Assembly (NCBI GenBank): GCA_025435555.1
Contig: JAIWWG010000096.1
Span: 45,114 to 109,113 of the forward strand
Direction of reading: 5' to 3'
From: Chytriomyces cf. hyalinus JEL632
Lineage: Eukaryota > Chytridiomycota > Chytridiomycetes > Chytridiales > Chytriomycetaceae
DNA length: 64,000 nucleotides
The notes under the pieces were generated by a model, which was not told the DNA's origin, did not search any database, and worked only from the letters and a program-made list of their open reading frames with translations. A program made the translations under genes and the position numbers. Positions 23,640 through 34,136 of this stretch are shown in pieces. Every line of letters begins with the position of its first letter. Position 1 is the first letter of the stretch.

Positions 23640-24904
23640 AATATACAGCAATTTTGTTGAAAAATTTGCCAGTTCATTTTACGGCGACAATTCCAAAAAG
23701 CAGAGCCAAGTTCTTTTACTGCGTCTGTTGCGGATGTTTGCTAAAGGTATTTGCTGCTGCTTGCTGTGTGCCGTCCATACACAGACTCGTGCGCGTCAAA
23801 CTGTGTTGTGGGGTGATCTACTGGGCAGGATATCCACATGCGTACGCTTCCAGATGACCGCTGACCGCGAGGTAAGACGTCTAGGTGCACGTAAATTTGT
23901 TGATGCTGTTGGTGCTGGAGACTCAATTGCTCCATGATGTGGGCGCTGACCATTTGTGTGACGCTGAGTCCAGAAGGATGTTGAGAAACAAAATGCCAAT
24001 GCCCGGTATGTATAAAAATGACGGTGACAAAGCGCACCTCTAAAAACAGCCGGTTGAGGAGATGCGCGAGAAAAACTTGCGAAACAAAAACTCTTCACTT
24101 CGCGAAACCCCTTTGACAAATTTTGAAATAATTGTCAATCAGGCCCTTGATACCGTCCATCAGAACCCATTAAACAGGCGGAAGCAACAATGAACCTTGT
24201 CAAAACGTTAAAAATAATCCTTCCAGTCCCACCGCCATGATGGCATCCACCTTGTGCTTTGACAGCACTTTCTCTTCAACCACAAACTGCGTTGCCGTTC
24301 AAAGACCAGCGCCAAAAACTACCAACAACACACCCCAGCAATTTAGTTGAATTTGTCGAAGAGTTTGGCACGTCTATGGTATCAGTAATGATGTCGAAAA
24401 GTAGTTGATGCGCTTTTTTTTTTTTTTTGCGAATGTTTTCTTCATAAGAAGTTGCCTAGTGATGTCCATGGTTTGCGGTTTTGACATTTTGCGTCAAACT
24501 TTACTGTGAACCTCTTAATTTAAACTCTGGCGCTCACTTCGGCATCTTCTGCGCCGCTGTTTCCTTTTTCTATTTTATTTTTCGTTCATCATTTTCCATA
24601 ATCTCGGCCTTCTTTTGGCTTCTTTTCATTTCATCCGTTTCCTACCGCATTTCCTGCAAAATGACGTAGAAGGCCAGCTAACACGATGACATGTAATATG
24701 AGTGCGTGGTGCCAGTCACGCGCATAAAACATCAAACCATGCAAAAAAGAACTTGCTTCATTTTTTTCTTTGGCAAAAACACCTTCTCACACCTTCATGC
24801 GTTCAAAAAGCCAGATATTTGTTCCCACCCTCATACTCCAGACATCTACAAAAGGCGCTACCTTTCCCGGCAATCCAACAAAACATCCAAAACAAACTCA
24901 CAAC
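23640..24904. other. Intergenic region upstream of the repeat-protein pair
   Basis: No supported gene. The last 400 bp (about 24,480-24,904) is the promoter of the first secreted repeat gene. It shares words with the promoter of the second (about 26,200-26,628), for example TTTAAACTCTGG-like, TTCCATAATCTCG and GCAATCCAACAA, in the same order. Confidence 0.6.
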
Positions 24905-25717
24905 ATGCTCTTCCCAACTCTCGTCTGCTTCCTGGCCTTCGCCGGCATTTCTCTTCAATCGCCCGTCCAGTTGGACCGTCGCCAAACTGCTGACCAGATT
25001 CAAGCGCTCCAGTCTCAAATGGTCGGAGCCACTCCGGCAGTTCAAGCGCAGATCCAACAACAAATTGCCGCCGCCATGAACGCGCAAACTGGCGTCTCCT
25101 CCGCAGCTACCGCCAACCAAGCCCAAATCCAGGCATTGCAAGCTCAAATGGTTGGAGCTACTCCAGCAACTCAAGCCCAACTTCAACAACAAATCAATGC
25201 AATCATGACCGCGCAAGCTGGCGTTTCTCCAACTACGACTGCTCAGCAAGCACAGATTCAAGCATTGCAGGCGCAAATGGTGGGTCTCAGTCCTGAGTTG
25301 CAGGCGCAAGTGCAACAACAGATCAATAACATCCAAAACGGAATGACTTGGGGTGCGAATGGCTGGCAGTATGGTCCCAACGCGTGGAATAATGGTTGGA
25401 ACAACAATGCATGGAATGCAAACTACAACGGCTGGAACAACGGCTGGAACAATGGCTGGAACAACGGATGGAACAACAACGCGTGGAATGGATGGAACAA
25501 CGGCGCCAATGGCTGGAACGGATACAACAATGGATGGAACGGACAGGCAAACAACTGGAACTGGAACAATGGATGGACTGGAATGAACGCAAACTGCAAC
25601 GCGCTCAGAACCCAGATCAACGCACTTCAGAGCCAACTTGCCGGTGCCGAGCCTGCCACGCAGGCGGCGCTTCAGCAGCAGCAACAGGCGATCATGGGGC
25701 AGATGGTCGGCTGCTGA
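24905..25717 (+). CDS. Secreted Gln-rich 42-residue-repeat protein with WNNG-rich domain
   Basis: An intronless 270-residue protein. The signal peptide (MLFPTLVCFLAFAGISLQS) is followed by a Kex2-like DRR site. Three repeats of about 42 residues follow (core AQIQALQAQMVGATPATQ plus an amphipathic AQLQQQINAIM-type helix). Next comes a roughly 90-residue Asn/Trp/Gly region built on WNNGWNNG, and a final repeat-like module ending in MVGC. It is probably a cell-wall or extracellular structural protein; helical repeats of this kind could self-associate, but no function is known to me. AATAAA lies about 60 bp after the stop. The neighbouring gene is a paralogue with the same signal sequence and C-terminus but no long WNNG region. 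Confidence 0.85.
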   Translation: MLFPTLVCFLAFAGISLQSPVQLDRRQTADQIQALQSQMVGATPAVQAQIQQQIAAAMNAQTGVSSAATANQAQIQALQAQMVGATPATQAQLQQQINAIMTAQAGVSPTTTAQQAQIQALQAQMVGLSPELQAQVQQQINNIQNGMTWGANGWQYGPNAWNNGWNNNAWNANYNGWNNGWNNGWNNGWNNNAWNGWNNGANGWNGYNNGWNGQANNWNWNNGWTGMNANCNALRTQINALQSQLAGAEPATQAALQQQQQAIMGQMVGC

Positions 25718-25727
25718 AACTATTTTG

Positions 25728-26564
25728 TTTTGTTTTGGTTGTTTCGCTCGCTGCTTCCTCACTTCGTGAAAATTGCAATAAATATTGAGTGCACTCAAAA
25801 ATTTGCTCCAATCAAAACTCGACCAAGACATCCTCCCAAAATGGACTGACTGAACTACGATAGACCAAGATGGAACCCACACACCAATGCAGGCATCAAG
25901 CACGATTTGTGTCAACAGCTCCTGACATTTGGATCCCGGAGCATTCCTCAGCGGCATGGTAACTTTGACTGTCGCAGAGGCGCGGCGATTGGGCACATGC
26001 CCAAGACTGCTTGACGAAGAACTTTTTGTCCAGGTCATCCTTGTGTGCGTGATCCCTTTACCCCCAATCAGCTGGAACCAGACCATGAACACGAAAGCAC
26101 CGCCACTACACACAGACGCTGATGGGTGACTGGTACTTACATGAAGTCACGCTTTATCGTTCTGCGGGCATTTACGTGCACTTCCCTTTCATTTGCCTTT
26201 TACTTGGTTTATTTAAATTTGTTCAAACTCTGGTGCTTGCGTTCGACATTTTCTGCGCCAATGTTTCGCTTCTCTGATTTCTTAACACTTCCATAATCTC
26301 GCGTTTTTCGGCCGGCAACTGCTTCTCGTTCCTCTTTTCCGTTGCCTTGTTTTCCTCTTCATCCAGGATCGCTTAAGCTGCTTACTAATGCGATAACACA
26401 GATGCAAATTGCAGGTGATACAGTACGTGTCAGCGCGAGTCACAACACACAAAACAAAGAATTTGCGCTCTGGCTGCAATTTTTTTGTTGGTCAAACACC
26501 ACACCTTCGAACACCTTCAATTTTTTTCAAAACAAGCCAGCCCACCCGCATACTTCAAAACATC
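25728..26564. other. Spacer and duplicated promoter
   Basis: 3' end of the first repeat gene (AATAAA at about 25,778), then no gene I can support. From about 26,200 the sequence resembles the promoter of the upstream paralogue, which suggests that the duplicated unit included its control region. Confidence 0.5.
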
Positions 26565-26572
26565 TATAAAAA
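26565..26572 (+). promoter_or_regulatory. TATA-like box of the second repeat gene
   Basis: TATAAAAA, 64 bp upstream of the ATG at 26629. The aligned position in the paralogue (about 24,846) reads TACAAAAG, inside an otherwise similar context. Confidence 0.55.
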
Positions 26573-26628
26573 GCGCGACATTTCCCTGCAATCCAACAAC
26601 AGATCCAAAACATCCAACAACTCACAAA

Positions 26629-28488
26629 ATGCTCTTCCCAAATATCCTCTGCTTCCTGGCTCTTGCCGGCATTTCCATTCAGTCGCCCATCGAGTTGGGC
26701 CGTCGCCAGACCGCAGACCAAATCCAAGCTTTGCAAGCGCAAATGGTCGGAGCTACTCCACAAGTTCAAGCGGAGATCCGACAACAGATTGCCGCTGCTT
26801 TGAACGCACAAGCTGCAGCTCCCTCAGTTACGGCTGCCGACCGAGCCCAGATTCAGGCTTTGTTGGATCAAATCGTCGGAGCCAATCCAGAGACCCAAAC
26901 ACGTCTTCAGCAGCAAACGGCTGTCGACCCACGGATTCAGGCTCTGGTGGCGCAACTTGTCGGAACCAATCCAGAAACTCAAGCACGAGCTCAACAGCAA
27001 ATTGCTGCCATCTTGAACGCGCAAGGTGGAGCTCCCTCAGCTACAACTGTCGACCCTCGGATTCAAACTTTGCTTTCGCAACTGGTCGGAGCCAATCCAG
27101 AGACCCAAGCACGTGTTCTACAGCAAATTGCGGACATCATGAACGCGCAAGGTGGAGCCCCCTCAGTTACAACAGTTGACCCACGTCTTCAGGCTTTGCT
27201 CTCGCAACTCGTCGGAGCCAATCCAGAGACCCAAGCGCGTCTTGTACCGCAGATTGCTGCCCTCATGAACGCGCAAGGTGGAGCTCCTTCAGCTACCACT
27301 GTCGACCCACGGCTTCAGGCTTTGCTTTCGCAACTGGTCGGAGCCAATCCGGAGACCCAAGCACGCCTTGTACCGCAAATTGCTGCCATCGTGAACGCGC
27401 AAACTGGAGCTCCTTCAGCTACAACTGTCGATCCACGGCTTCAGGCTTTGCTCTCGCAATTCGTCGGAGCCAATCCAGAGACCCAAGCACGTCTTCAGCA
27501 ACAAATTGCTTCCATGATGAACGCGCAAGGTGGAGCTCCGTCAGCCACAACTGTCGACCCACGGCTTCAGGCTTTGCTTTCGCAACTGGTCGGAGCCAAT
27601 CCAGAGACCCAAGCACGGGTTGGGCAGCAAATTGTTTCCATCATGAACGCGCAAGGCGGAGCTCCTTCAGCTACGAATGCCGACGCCGGACAGATGCAAG
27701 GCTTGCTTTCACAAATGGTCGGAGCCAATCCGGAGACCCAACAACGGATTCTGAAACAAGTTACTTCCATCATGACCGCGCAAGCCGCAGCATTGTCCGC
27801 TGCAACCGCCAGACAAGGGCAAATTCAGGCCTTGGTGGAACAAATGATGGGGGTTCCTCCAGAGATCCAAGCGCAACTTCAGAGACAAATCGTCGGCCTC
27901 TTGAGCGCGCAAAACGGGGCGCTTTCCACCACGTCTGCCGATCAAGCACAGATTGAACGGTTGCTTTCTCAGCTGGTTGGAGCCAATCCAGACACCCAAG
28001 CACAGGTTCAGCGCCAACTTGCTGCCATCTTGAACGCCCAATCTGGAGTACTGTCCAATGCATCCGCCAGACAAGCGCAAATTCAGGCTCTGCTGGGACA
28101 AATGGTCGGAGCCAATCCAGACACCCAATCCCAACTTCAGCGACAAATTGCCGGAATCATGAACCCACAAACTGCTCCCCTCACGCCTACCCAGCAATCG
28201 CAGATTGACGCGTTGCAAGGACAAATGGCTGGTCTCAATCCCGAGCAGCAGGCGCAGGTACAGCAACAAATCAACAACATTCGTAATGGATTGACGTGGG
28301 GTCCAAATGGATGGCAGTTTGGTCCAAACGGGTGGAACGGTGGCTCGGCTGGAACGAATGTAAACTGCAACTCGCTCAGGGCCCAGCTCAATGGCCTTCA
28401 GAATCAACTCGCGGGAGCCAATCCGACCACACAAGCGGCGCTTCAGCAGCAACGACAGGCGATCATGGCGCAGATGGTGGGCTGCTGA
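26629..28488 (+). CDS. Secreted Gln-rich protein with an expanded 42-residue repeat array
   Basis: An intronless 619-residue protein. The signal peptide (MLFPNILCFLALAGISIQS) and Kex2-like GRR site match those of its upstream paralogue. At least 13 repeats of about 42 residues follow (consensus RLQALLSQLVGANPETQAR plus a second helix and an AQGGAPSATTVD linker). There is then a short WGPNGW segment and a final NPTTQAALQQQRQAI..MVGC module shared with the paralogue. Middle repeats are nearly identical at DNA level (126-bp period), while edge repeats diverge, as expected from recent internal expansion. It is likely extracellular or in the cell wall; function unknown. AATAAA follows at about 28,558. 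Confidence 0.85.
   Translation: MLFPNILCFLALAGISIQSPIELGRRQTADQIQALQAQMVGATPQVQAEIRQQIAAALNAQAAAPSVTAADRAQIQALLDQIVGANPETQTRLQQQTAVDPRIQALVAQLVGTNPETQARAQQQIAAILNAQGGAPSATTVDPRIQTLLSQLVGANPETQARVLQQIADIMNAQGGAPSVTTVDPRLQALLSQLVGANPETQARLVPQIAALMNAQGGAPSATTVDPRLQALLSQLVGANPETQARLVPQIAAIVNAQTGAPSATTVDPRLQALLSQFVGANPETQARLQQQIASMMNAQGGAPSATTVDPRLQALLSQLVGANPETQARVGQQIVSIMNAQGGAPSATNADAGQMQGLLSQMVGANPETQQRILKQVTSIMTAQAAALSAATARQGQIQALVEQMMGVPPEIQAQLQRQIVGLLSAQNGALSTTSADQAQIERLLSQLVGANPDTQAQVQRQLAAILNAQSGVLSNASARQAQIQALLGQMVGANPDTQSQLQRQIAGIMNPQTAPLTPTQQSQIDALQGQMAGLNPEQQAQVQQQINNIRNGLTWGPNGWQFGPNGWNGGSAGTNVNCNSLRAQLNGLQNQLAGANPTTQAALQQQRQAIMAQMVGC
26706..28270 (+). repeat. 126-bp in-frame tandem repeat array
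   Basis: About 13 units with a 126-bp period, best preserved between about 27,050 and 27,670. For example, the word CTTCAGGCTTTGCT recurs at 27187 and 27313. The whole array is coding and in frame; unit boundaries fall in the ACTGTCGACCCAC-like linker. Confidence 0.9.
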
Positions 28489-28773
28489 TTGTTCTTTTCG
28501 TTTCTTGTTTGGTTTTTGTCTTTATGCTCGCGCTTTTTGCTACCCTCTTGCTTATTTGAATAAATATGCGGTCAGTCGATTTGAACTTCTGAAAGCGCCA
28601 ACTTACTTTGACAAGATGGACCCACAGACAAGGCAGCAGACCATGGCTTGTACAAACGGTTGGTTTGCTGTTCTTGGTGCGCCAGAGGTGGCTTCTCAGC
28701 CCTGAGCGTCGTCAAAAGTCAAGTTGCATTTTATGTACCTCCAAGTTTTTATTAAACTTAAAATCTCAGAAAT

Positions 28774-29016
28774 ATGGCTGCCAAGGGTAAAGCACGAACC
28801 ATCGTTGTTCGCCTGATTTCATCCGCCGGAACCGGCTTCTTCTACACAACCACTCGGCGAAGGGCGCTTGGATTCAAGCTGAGTCTCATGAAGCACGATC
28901 CTGTCGGTGAGTTTTTGTGTGTTTTTGCGGTTGCTGTCAGAGAGAGCTTCAGCTGAATCTTTGGGGTTTTACTTCCAGTGAATAAGCATGTGCTGTTTAA
29001 CGAGGGAAAGAAGTGA
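28774..29016 (+). CDS. MRPL33: Mitochondrial large-subunit ribosomal protein bL33m
   Basis: Two exons encode about 58 residues. Exon 1 begins at ATG 28774 (MAAKGKARTIVVRLISSAGT, then GFFYTTTRRRALGFKLSLMK). A GTGAGT...CCAG intron (about 28,907-28,979) splits the HDPV|VNKHVLF join, and the gene ends with NEGKK-TGA. The YTTT..R...KL.L.K.DP..NKHVLF.E pattern is diagnostic of bacterial-type L33. It functions in the mitochondrial 54S subunit. Length is normal for the family. The OLA1 start codon lies only 238 bp downstream on the same strand. Confidence 0.9.
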
Positions 29017-29253
29017 GGGTGGAGTGGTCTGGAGGTGGGAAGGAGAGTTCGAGGTGTGCATGAGGCTGGAGATTTGCGCGGAAGGTTGGGGGGGTTCTGG
29101 CGCTGGACAGTCCATGGCACAAAGGGCATGCATGACATCAAAGAGAGCAAAATAAAAGTGTGGTGTAATAGCAATACGTTGAGACTCCAACTCTAGAGCT
29201 GGACAAACACTCGCTTTATGGGCCATTTTCCTTTTTTCCACAAAACTGCGAAC

Positions 29254-30922
29254 ATGGTACCCGATCATCAACCCCCGCTGTCTGACCTGAACTCATGAAC
29301 TGTTCCCCGCATCTATTTTAGCCTCCGAAGAAGAACGTAGTTGCCGAGAAGCCGCTTCTGGGTCGGCCAGGGTGAGTTGCTCATTCATGCACTTGAGGTC
29401 CTTGGGTTCATTAACACCCATTTCGCTCCAAAAACAGAAACAACTTGAAGATGGTGCGTGCCTCGACTCTTTACTGCCTACTTTTGTCTAGTCGCGCGAA
29501 TATCTGACGTCCGCGTTCTCGATAAAATCGTGACGACTCTCAAAAACAGGGTATTGTTGGTCTGCCCAACGTTGGAAAGTCGTCCTTCTTCAACGCCCTC
29601 ACAAACTCGAGTGCTCCGTCCGAAAACTTTCCCTTCTGGTGAGAGAACTGCCAAAGAACCCGCAAACCCTCACTCAATGCTCTCTCTCTCGAAAAAATAG
29701 TACAATCGATCCCGAAGAAGCCCGTGTCGAAGTCCCCGACCCACGCATCGATGTTCTCTACAAGCTCTACAACAGCTCCAAAAAGGTGCCCGCCTACCTC
29801 ACCTGTATCGACATTGCCGGTCTCGTCAAGGGCGCGCATGAAGGTCAAGGACTCGGAAACGCTTTCTTGTCCCACATTCGTGCTGTCGATGGAATCTTTC
29901 ACTTGTGTCGTGCGTTCGATGATGCCGATGTGATTCACGTTGAAGGCGCTGTGGACCCTGTGCGTGATTTGGAGATTATCCACACTGAGTTGCGTTTGAA
30001 GGATTGTGAACTTATTACAAAGCATTACGAGAGCAAAGGAAGAGATGTTGCGCGGTTGGGTGTGAATGGAGACAAGAGCAAGAAGGAGGAGTTTGCTGCC
30101 GTTAAAAAGATTTACGAATGGGTTGTGGAGAAGAAGAAGGATGCACGTACCGGTTTGGACTTTTTCTTTTTGGAGCTGTACCCATGATTGATGTAATGGT
30201 TCTGAGCAAATGTTTCGCATGTCTGGTTTCTCCAGGTGACTGGACTGGCAAGGAAATCGACATTATCAACGAATTCCAGCTCATCACTGCCAAACCCGTT
30301 GTCTACCTCTGCAACCTTTCCGAAAAGGACTATGCTCGCAAAAAGAACAAGTGGTTGCCCAAGATTAAGGCCTGGATCGACGAAAACTACCCTGTAATTT
30401 AAAATCTCATTCGCTTGTTGAGTCTAAATCCTAATGATTTTTCTTTTGCGCACGTCTACAACAATCAATTCACAGGGCGACGTACTTATCCCATACTCTG
30501 GAACATTCGAAAATGCTCTCAGCCAGCTCGAAACTGACGCCGAGCGAACCGACTACTGCACCCAACTCGCCGCAAAGCACGAAATCACTGTCCCCATCAT
30601 TTCCGTGCTTCCCAAAATCATCACCACCGGATACAGCGCCTTGCGCTTGTTTTACTTTTTCACCTGCGGGCCCATGGAAGTGCGATGCTGGACCATCCGA
30701 CAAGGTACCAAAGCCCCACAAGCGGCTGGAGTCATTCACACGGACTTTGAGAAGGGGTTCATTATGGCTGAGATTATGAAGTATAGCGATTTGATTGAGT
30801 TGGGGAGTGAGACGGCTGTGAAGGGTGCTGGAAAGTATATGATGAAGGGGCGGGACACTGTGATTACGGATGGAGATATCATTCATTTCAAGGCGGGACA
30901 GGTGAACGCGTCCAAGAAGTAG
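29254..30922 (+). CDS. OLA1: Obg-like ATPase 1 (OLA1/YchF family)
   Basis: A multi-exon gene for a cytosolic translation-factor-type P-loop ATPase. The start ATG (29254-29256) stands at the very end of its exon, directly before a GT donor. The next exon (29322) continues as [17 protein letters not shown]. Later exons give [17 protein letters not shown] (Walker A/G1), the [14 protein letters not shown] switch region, [20 protein letters not shown] (G3), [12 protein letters not shown] (the YchF-type NLSE motif in place of NKxD) and [10 protein letters not shown]. The C-terminal TGS-like part has AWTIRKGT-like [16 protein letters not shown] and [10 protein letters not shown]. Each intron join restores the conserved family sequence. 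YchF proteins hydrolyse ATP better than GTP and bind ribosomes. Confidence 0.95.
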
Positions 30923-31710
30923 TTTTCTCTTTTTGCGGATTCTTTTTTGATGATGAGCATGATGATGTGAATGAAACTCAAGTTCCAGTGCTGATGTGAT
31001 GTTTTGTGAAGGATTTATTCGATAAACATTGGCGGATGTGCTGCGCGACTTTCTTTGACGATACACGCACACAGAAGCAGTCAAGCAGTCGCAGGTGTCC
31101 TCAACCGCCCCCGCCAACAACGCAAAGTACACTCCCGGAAGGCCGACAATGCACACAAGAATGACGAGGACAAAGTGCCGCGTTATTCGCCGCACCTCTC
31201 GCTCTCTCTATGCGACTATCAAAAGAGACAAATGCCAACTGAGGAAATGCTCAGAGGGTGTGTGTACCTGCTGCCCAGGAACTTTTCAAAAGGGAAAACA
31301 GCAGGATAAAAAATCTGTTTTTCAGTCAGCGAGCCAATGTAATCTGAGAGTCGACCCGTCGCCTGTCTAATGAGCAACTGAAAGTTCCAAATGTAATCCT
31401 GTAGCAAAATCAAGTTTTTCTGGTGGTGCTGCTTCTGCGGGTTATGCGGGCAGGCAGAGTAAAAAAAAATGAGAAGGCGCACCCAAAATCCGGCGAAGGA
31501 AGATGATGAGTTTTAATTGCACATCCAACTGAAACTATGAGGTGTCAAAAAGAAAACAAGAACCGGCGACTTTTGTTGCCACTTTTTTTTTTACCTGATC
31601 AGAAAGATAACGTGCATCATTTCTTGCACAGGATGAGGAGGAAAACTTGATGAGGGGAAAATATGGGAGATCAAAAGAGGCCAGGCTGAACCGCGGCCAG
31701 CTGTCCCCGT
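30923..31710. other. Convergent intergenic region
   Basis: Lies between the 3' ends of OLA1 and the minus-strand mucin-like gene. Only short unsupported frames and T-rich tracts are present. Confidence 0.5.
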
Positions 31711-33217
31711 TTACAAAACCAGAGCAGCAACAGCCAAAAGTCCAGCAGCGGCACCAGCAACAGCTTGCAAGGCACCTCCGGTGTAAACATTACTGGGTCT
31801 AACAACACTAACGGGTGCCGGCCCTTGAGTTGGTTCTGGTCTGGAGGGTGGAGCTTCGGTTCTGGGTGGATCTTGGGGTCTGGGAGGTTCTTCAGTTCTG
31901 GGAGGGTCCACAGGTCTTGGAGGTTCTTCAGTTTTGGGAGGGTCCACAGGTCTTGGAGGTTCCTCAGTTTTGGGTGGTTGAGGGGGCTCCTCAGTTTTGG
32001 GTGGCTCCTCAGTTTTTGGTGGAACTGGGATTGGGTTGACTCCGTTATACAACCAGTTCCAGTTTCCTCTTCCAGAGTCCAAAGTGTCCCTACGCTGGGT
32101 AGAGTTCAAAGTTTGAACTTGGATGACGTAAGTTCCGTTGGCCAAGAACCCATTGTTGAGCTTGGCAATGCCGAATCCAATGTCAAACAGGTTTCCAAAC
32201 TGAGCGAGCATGTTGGCTTGATCGCCACATTTGTTGGGGTCGTTGATGAATTCGGGAAGACCAGTGTCGACGTTGAGTTGGAATTTACTGATGCATCCGT
32301 CGGCAAGACGTGGACCGTAGTCAGCCTTGGGTACAGCAACACCTTCAAGAATGGCGGCAAGGGTGTATGCAGGAGCGGCAGAGGTGCTTGCAGTGGTGGA
32401 GGAGGTGGTTGTGGTGGTTGTGGTGGTTGTGGTGGTTGTAGGGGCTGAGGTGGGTTCAGTCGTTGTTGTGGAGGTAGTGGTGCTTTCAGTGGTAGTGGTG
32501 GAGGTGGTGGTAGTCTCGGCTGTGGAAATTGATGAGAAAACAACACTTTTGGCAGGCAGCACAAGAACAATAAAAGTAAAACTTACTGGTAGTGGTAGTG
32601 GTGGTGGTAGTGGTGGTGGTGGTGGTGGCAGTCGTGGAGGTTTGGGCGGAACTTTTAGAGGCAGCATCTGGAGCAATAAATCGGCTCACGAAGCGGTAAC
32701 CTGTTCCACCAAACGGGCTGGTCGCACGATCGACACAAACATTAAACTGTTCAGGCATTGGAACATTCAAGTTGGTTTGGCAGGATGCATCCGAGTACTG
32801 GTCCAAGACAGCCGATCCCGAGTTTGTGGTGAAGCGGAAGAAGGATCCCGACCCACCCTCGGCAGAAAAGCACACATTGGGGACAGTCATGACAAAGTCC
32901 TGGGAGACATCATTGCAGCTTGAGTCGTTGTGCTGGTACTCTTCGATCACTTCCGTAGTTGGAGAGAATGCGGCTCTTGCAGCGGCAACGGGATCGCTGG
33001 TGCAGACCTGGTTGATGTACTTTCCAGTTGATGACCCGTCCTGGTTTGTGAGTTCGGCGCACTGCAGAGTTTGGCAGGATCCGGTGTCGGGTCTGGTCTT
33101 TGCACGCACGACGGCTGACTGACAGTTGGAGTCTTCGAAGTAGGTCCAGACGGGGACAGCAGCAACGAGACCAACGAGAGCCTGTGCCGAGACAGCAAGA
33201 AGCAGCGACGTCTTCAT
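31711..33217 (-). CDS. GPI-anchored mucin-like surface protein, copy 1
   Basis: Two exons (33217-32587, 32519-31711) separated by a 67-bp intron inside the Thr-rich stalk. A signal peptide (MKTSLLLAVSAQALVGLVAA) leads to a Cys-rich N-terminal domain (VPVWTYFEDSNCQSAVVRAK ... VLDQYSDASCQTNLNVPMPE). A Thr/Ser mucin stalk follows, then a second globular domain (YTLAAILEGVAVPKADYGPR ... RDTLDSGRGNWNWLYNGVNP), a PPKTEEPPRP-type proline/glutamate repeat and a hydrophobic C-terminus typical of a GPI signal. An inverted paralogue lies at 54,520-55,948. Both globular domains are conserved between copies, so they are real folds rather than low-complexity filler. It probably acts at the cell surface. 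No named family recognised. Confidence 0.85.
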
Positions 33218-33279
33218 TGTTGTTGTTTGTTGTTGATTTGGCGCTTGAAAATGGAATCAGTTTTTAAGTCCACCGCTTC

Positions 33280-33286
33280 TTTTATA
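33280..33286 (-). promoter_or_regulatory. TATA box of mucin-like gene 1
   Basis: TATAAAA on the minus strand, about 63 bp upstream of the ATG at 33217. Confidence 0.55.
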
Positions 33287-33289
33287 TCA

Positions 33290-34136
33290 TTTCAATCTGA
33301 CGCTATTTTGCTTGTCATGTTCAGTTTGCTTCTTCTTCTGTTTGGATTCTTCTTTCTTGCTCTTTCCCCTTCCATCCCTCCGCGCTTCTCTGCCTGACAC
33401 GCTTCAACTCGGGGCCTTGACTGACTGGGCGCTGCCAATCTCGTTGGAAAATTTTTGATGCATCATCAGACTTCAACGACAACAACCAGGGCCAGGCAAG
33501 CGAGATCATCAGCTTGAACAGCACATTAGCATACTCTGCCAACTGGCTTCAACCCAACCGCATGTGATGACCGCGTCTGACGCTGTTTCTGTTCCGTGTC
33601 ACCGCTTCCTTAATAACGATCAAAAACGCCAAGTCTGCTGAACCGACATTTTGACCGTCCCCTCATGAATGCAAAGGGGCAACACTCTGCCTCCCAATAC
33701 CAGCAGGCTTGGCGGTTCAACGGAAGCTGTGATGCCACAGCGCCGTGACAACTACATGTCGGCCATTTCAAACCTCCATTAATAGCTGAGCACAGATGCT
33801 GGAACACTTCTCCCCTCGCTCCGAGATGACGAGACCTACTGATCTATCTTCTGGTCAACTTGGTATTCATCCCATCGCCCATGTTCTGCTTCCTTTTTCG
33901 ATTGCACATTTGAAGATGGAGTTGGAGCAAATATTCACACGCTTTACCTTATTCATCCAAACCCCATTTCCTTCGCCAAAACACAGAGATTCTGTTTCAC
34001 TTCCTCTAATTCTGCTTTTTCTCTTATTTTTGTGACATGTTTATTCTTGCAGGCACAGCTTGTCTGACACTGACATTACTTCCGTGTAACCCATTTGTGA
34101 AAAATCCTACCAAAACGCTAAGTTCGGTTTTTTTAT
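33290..34136. other. Intergenic region
   Basis: Upstream region of mucin-like gene 1 and downstream region of the Rieske-DUF455 gene. No supported gene seen. Confidence 0.45.

Noticed and set aside
23880-23935. PfkB-kinase-like DAVGAGDS motif on the plus strand
   Set aside because: The frame ends three codons later and no other part of the kinase fold is visible nearby; probably chance.
24803-26113. 436-codon minus-strand open frame
   Set aside because: Antisense shadow of the first repeat gene; its composition mirrors the repeats, and the plus strand has the signal peptide, repeats and poly(A) signal.
26706-28270. CRISPR array
   Set aside because: The 126-bp units are in-frame coding repeats without unique spacers, in a eukaryotic gene.
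27709-28452. 247-codon minus-strand open frame
   Set aside because: Antisense shadow of the 42-residue repeat array.
32327-32923. Val-rich 198-codon plus-strand frame
   Set aside because: Complement of the Thr codons in the mucin stalk; the minus strand gives a conserved protein with a paralogue.
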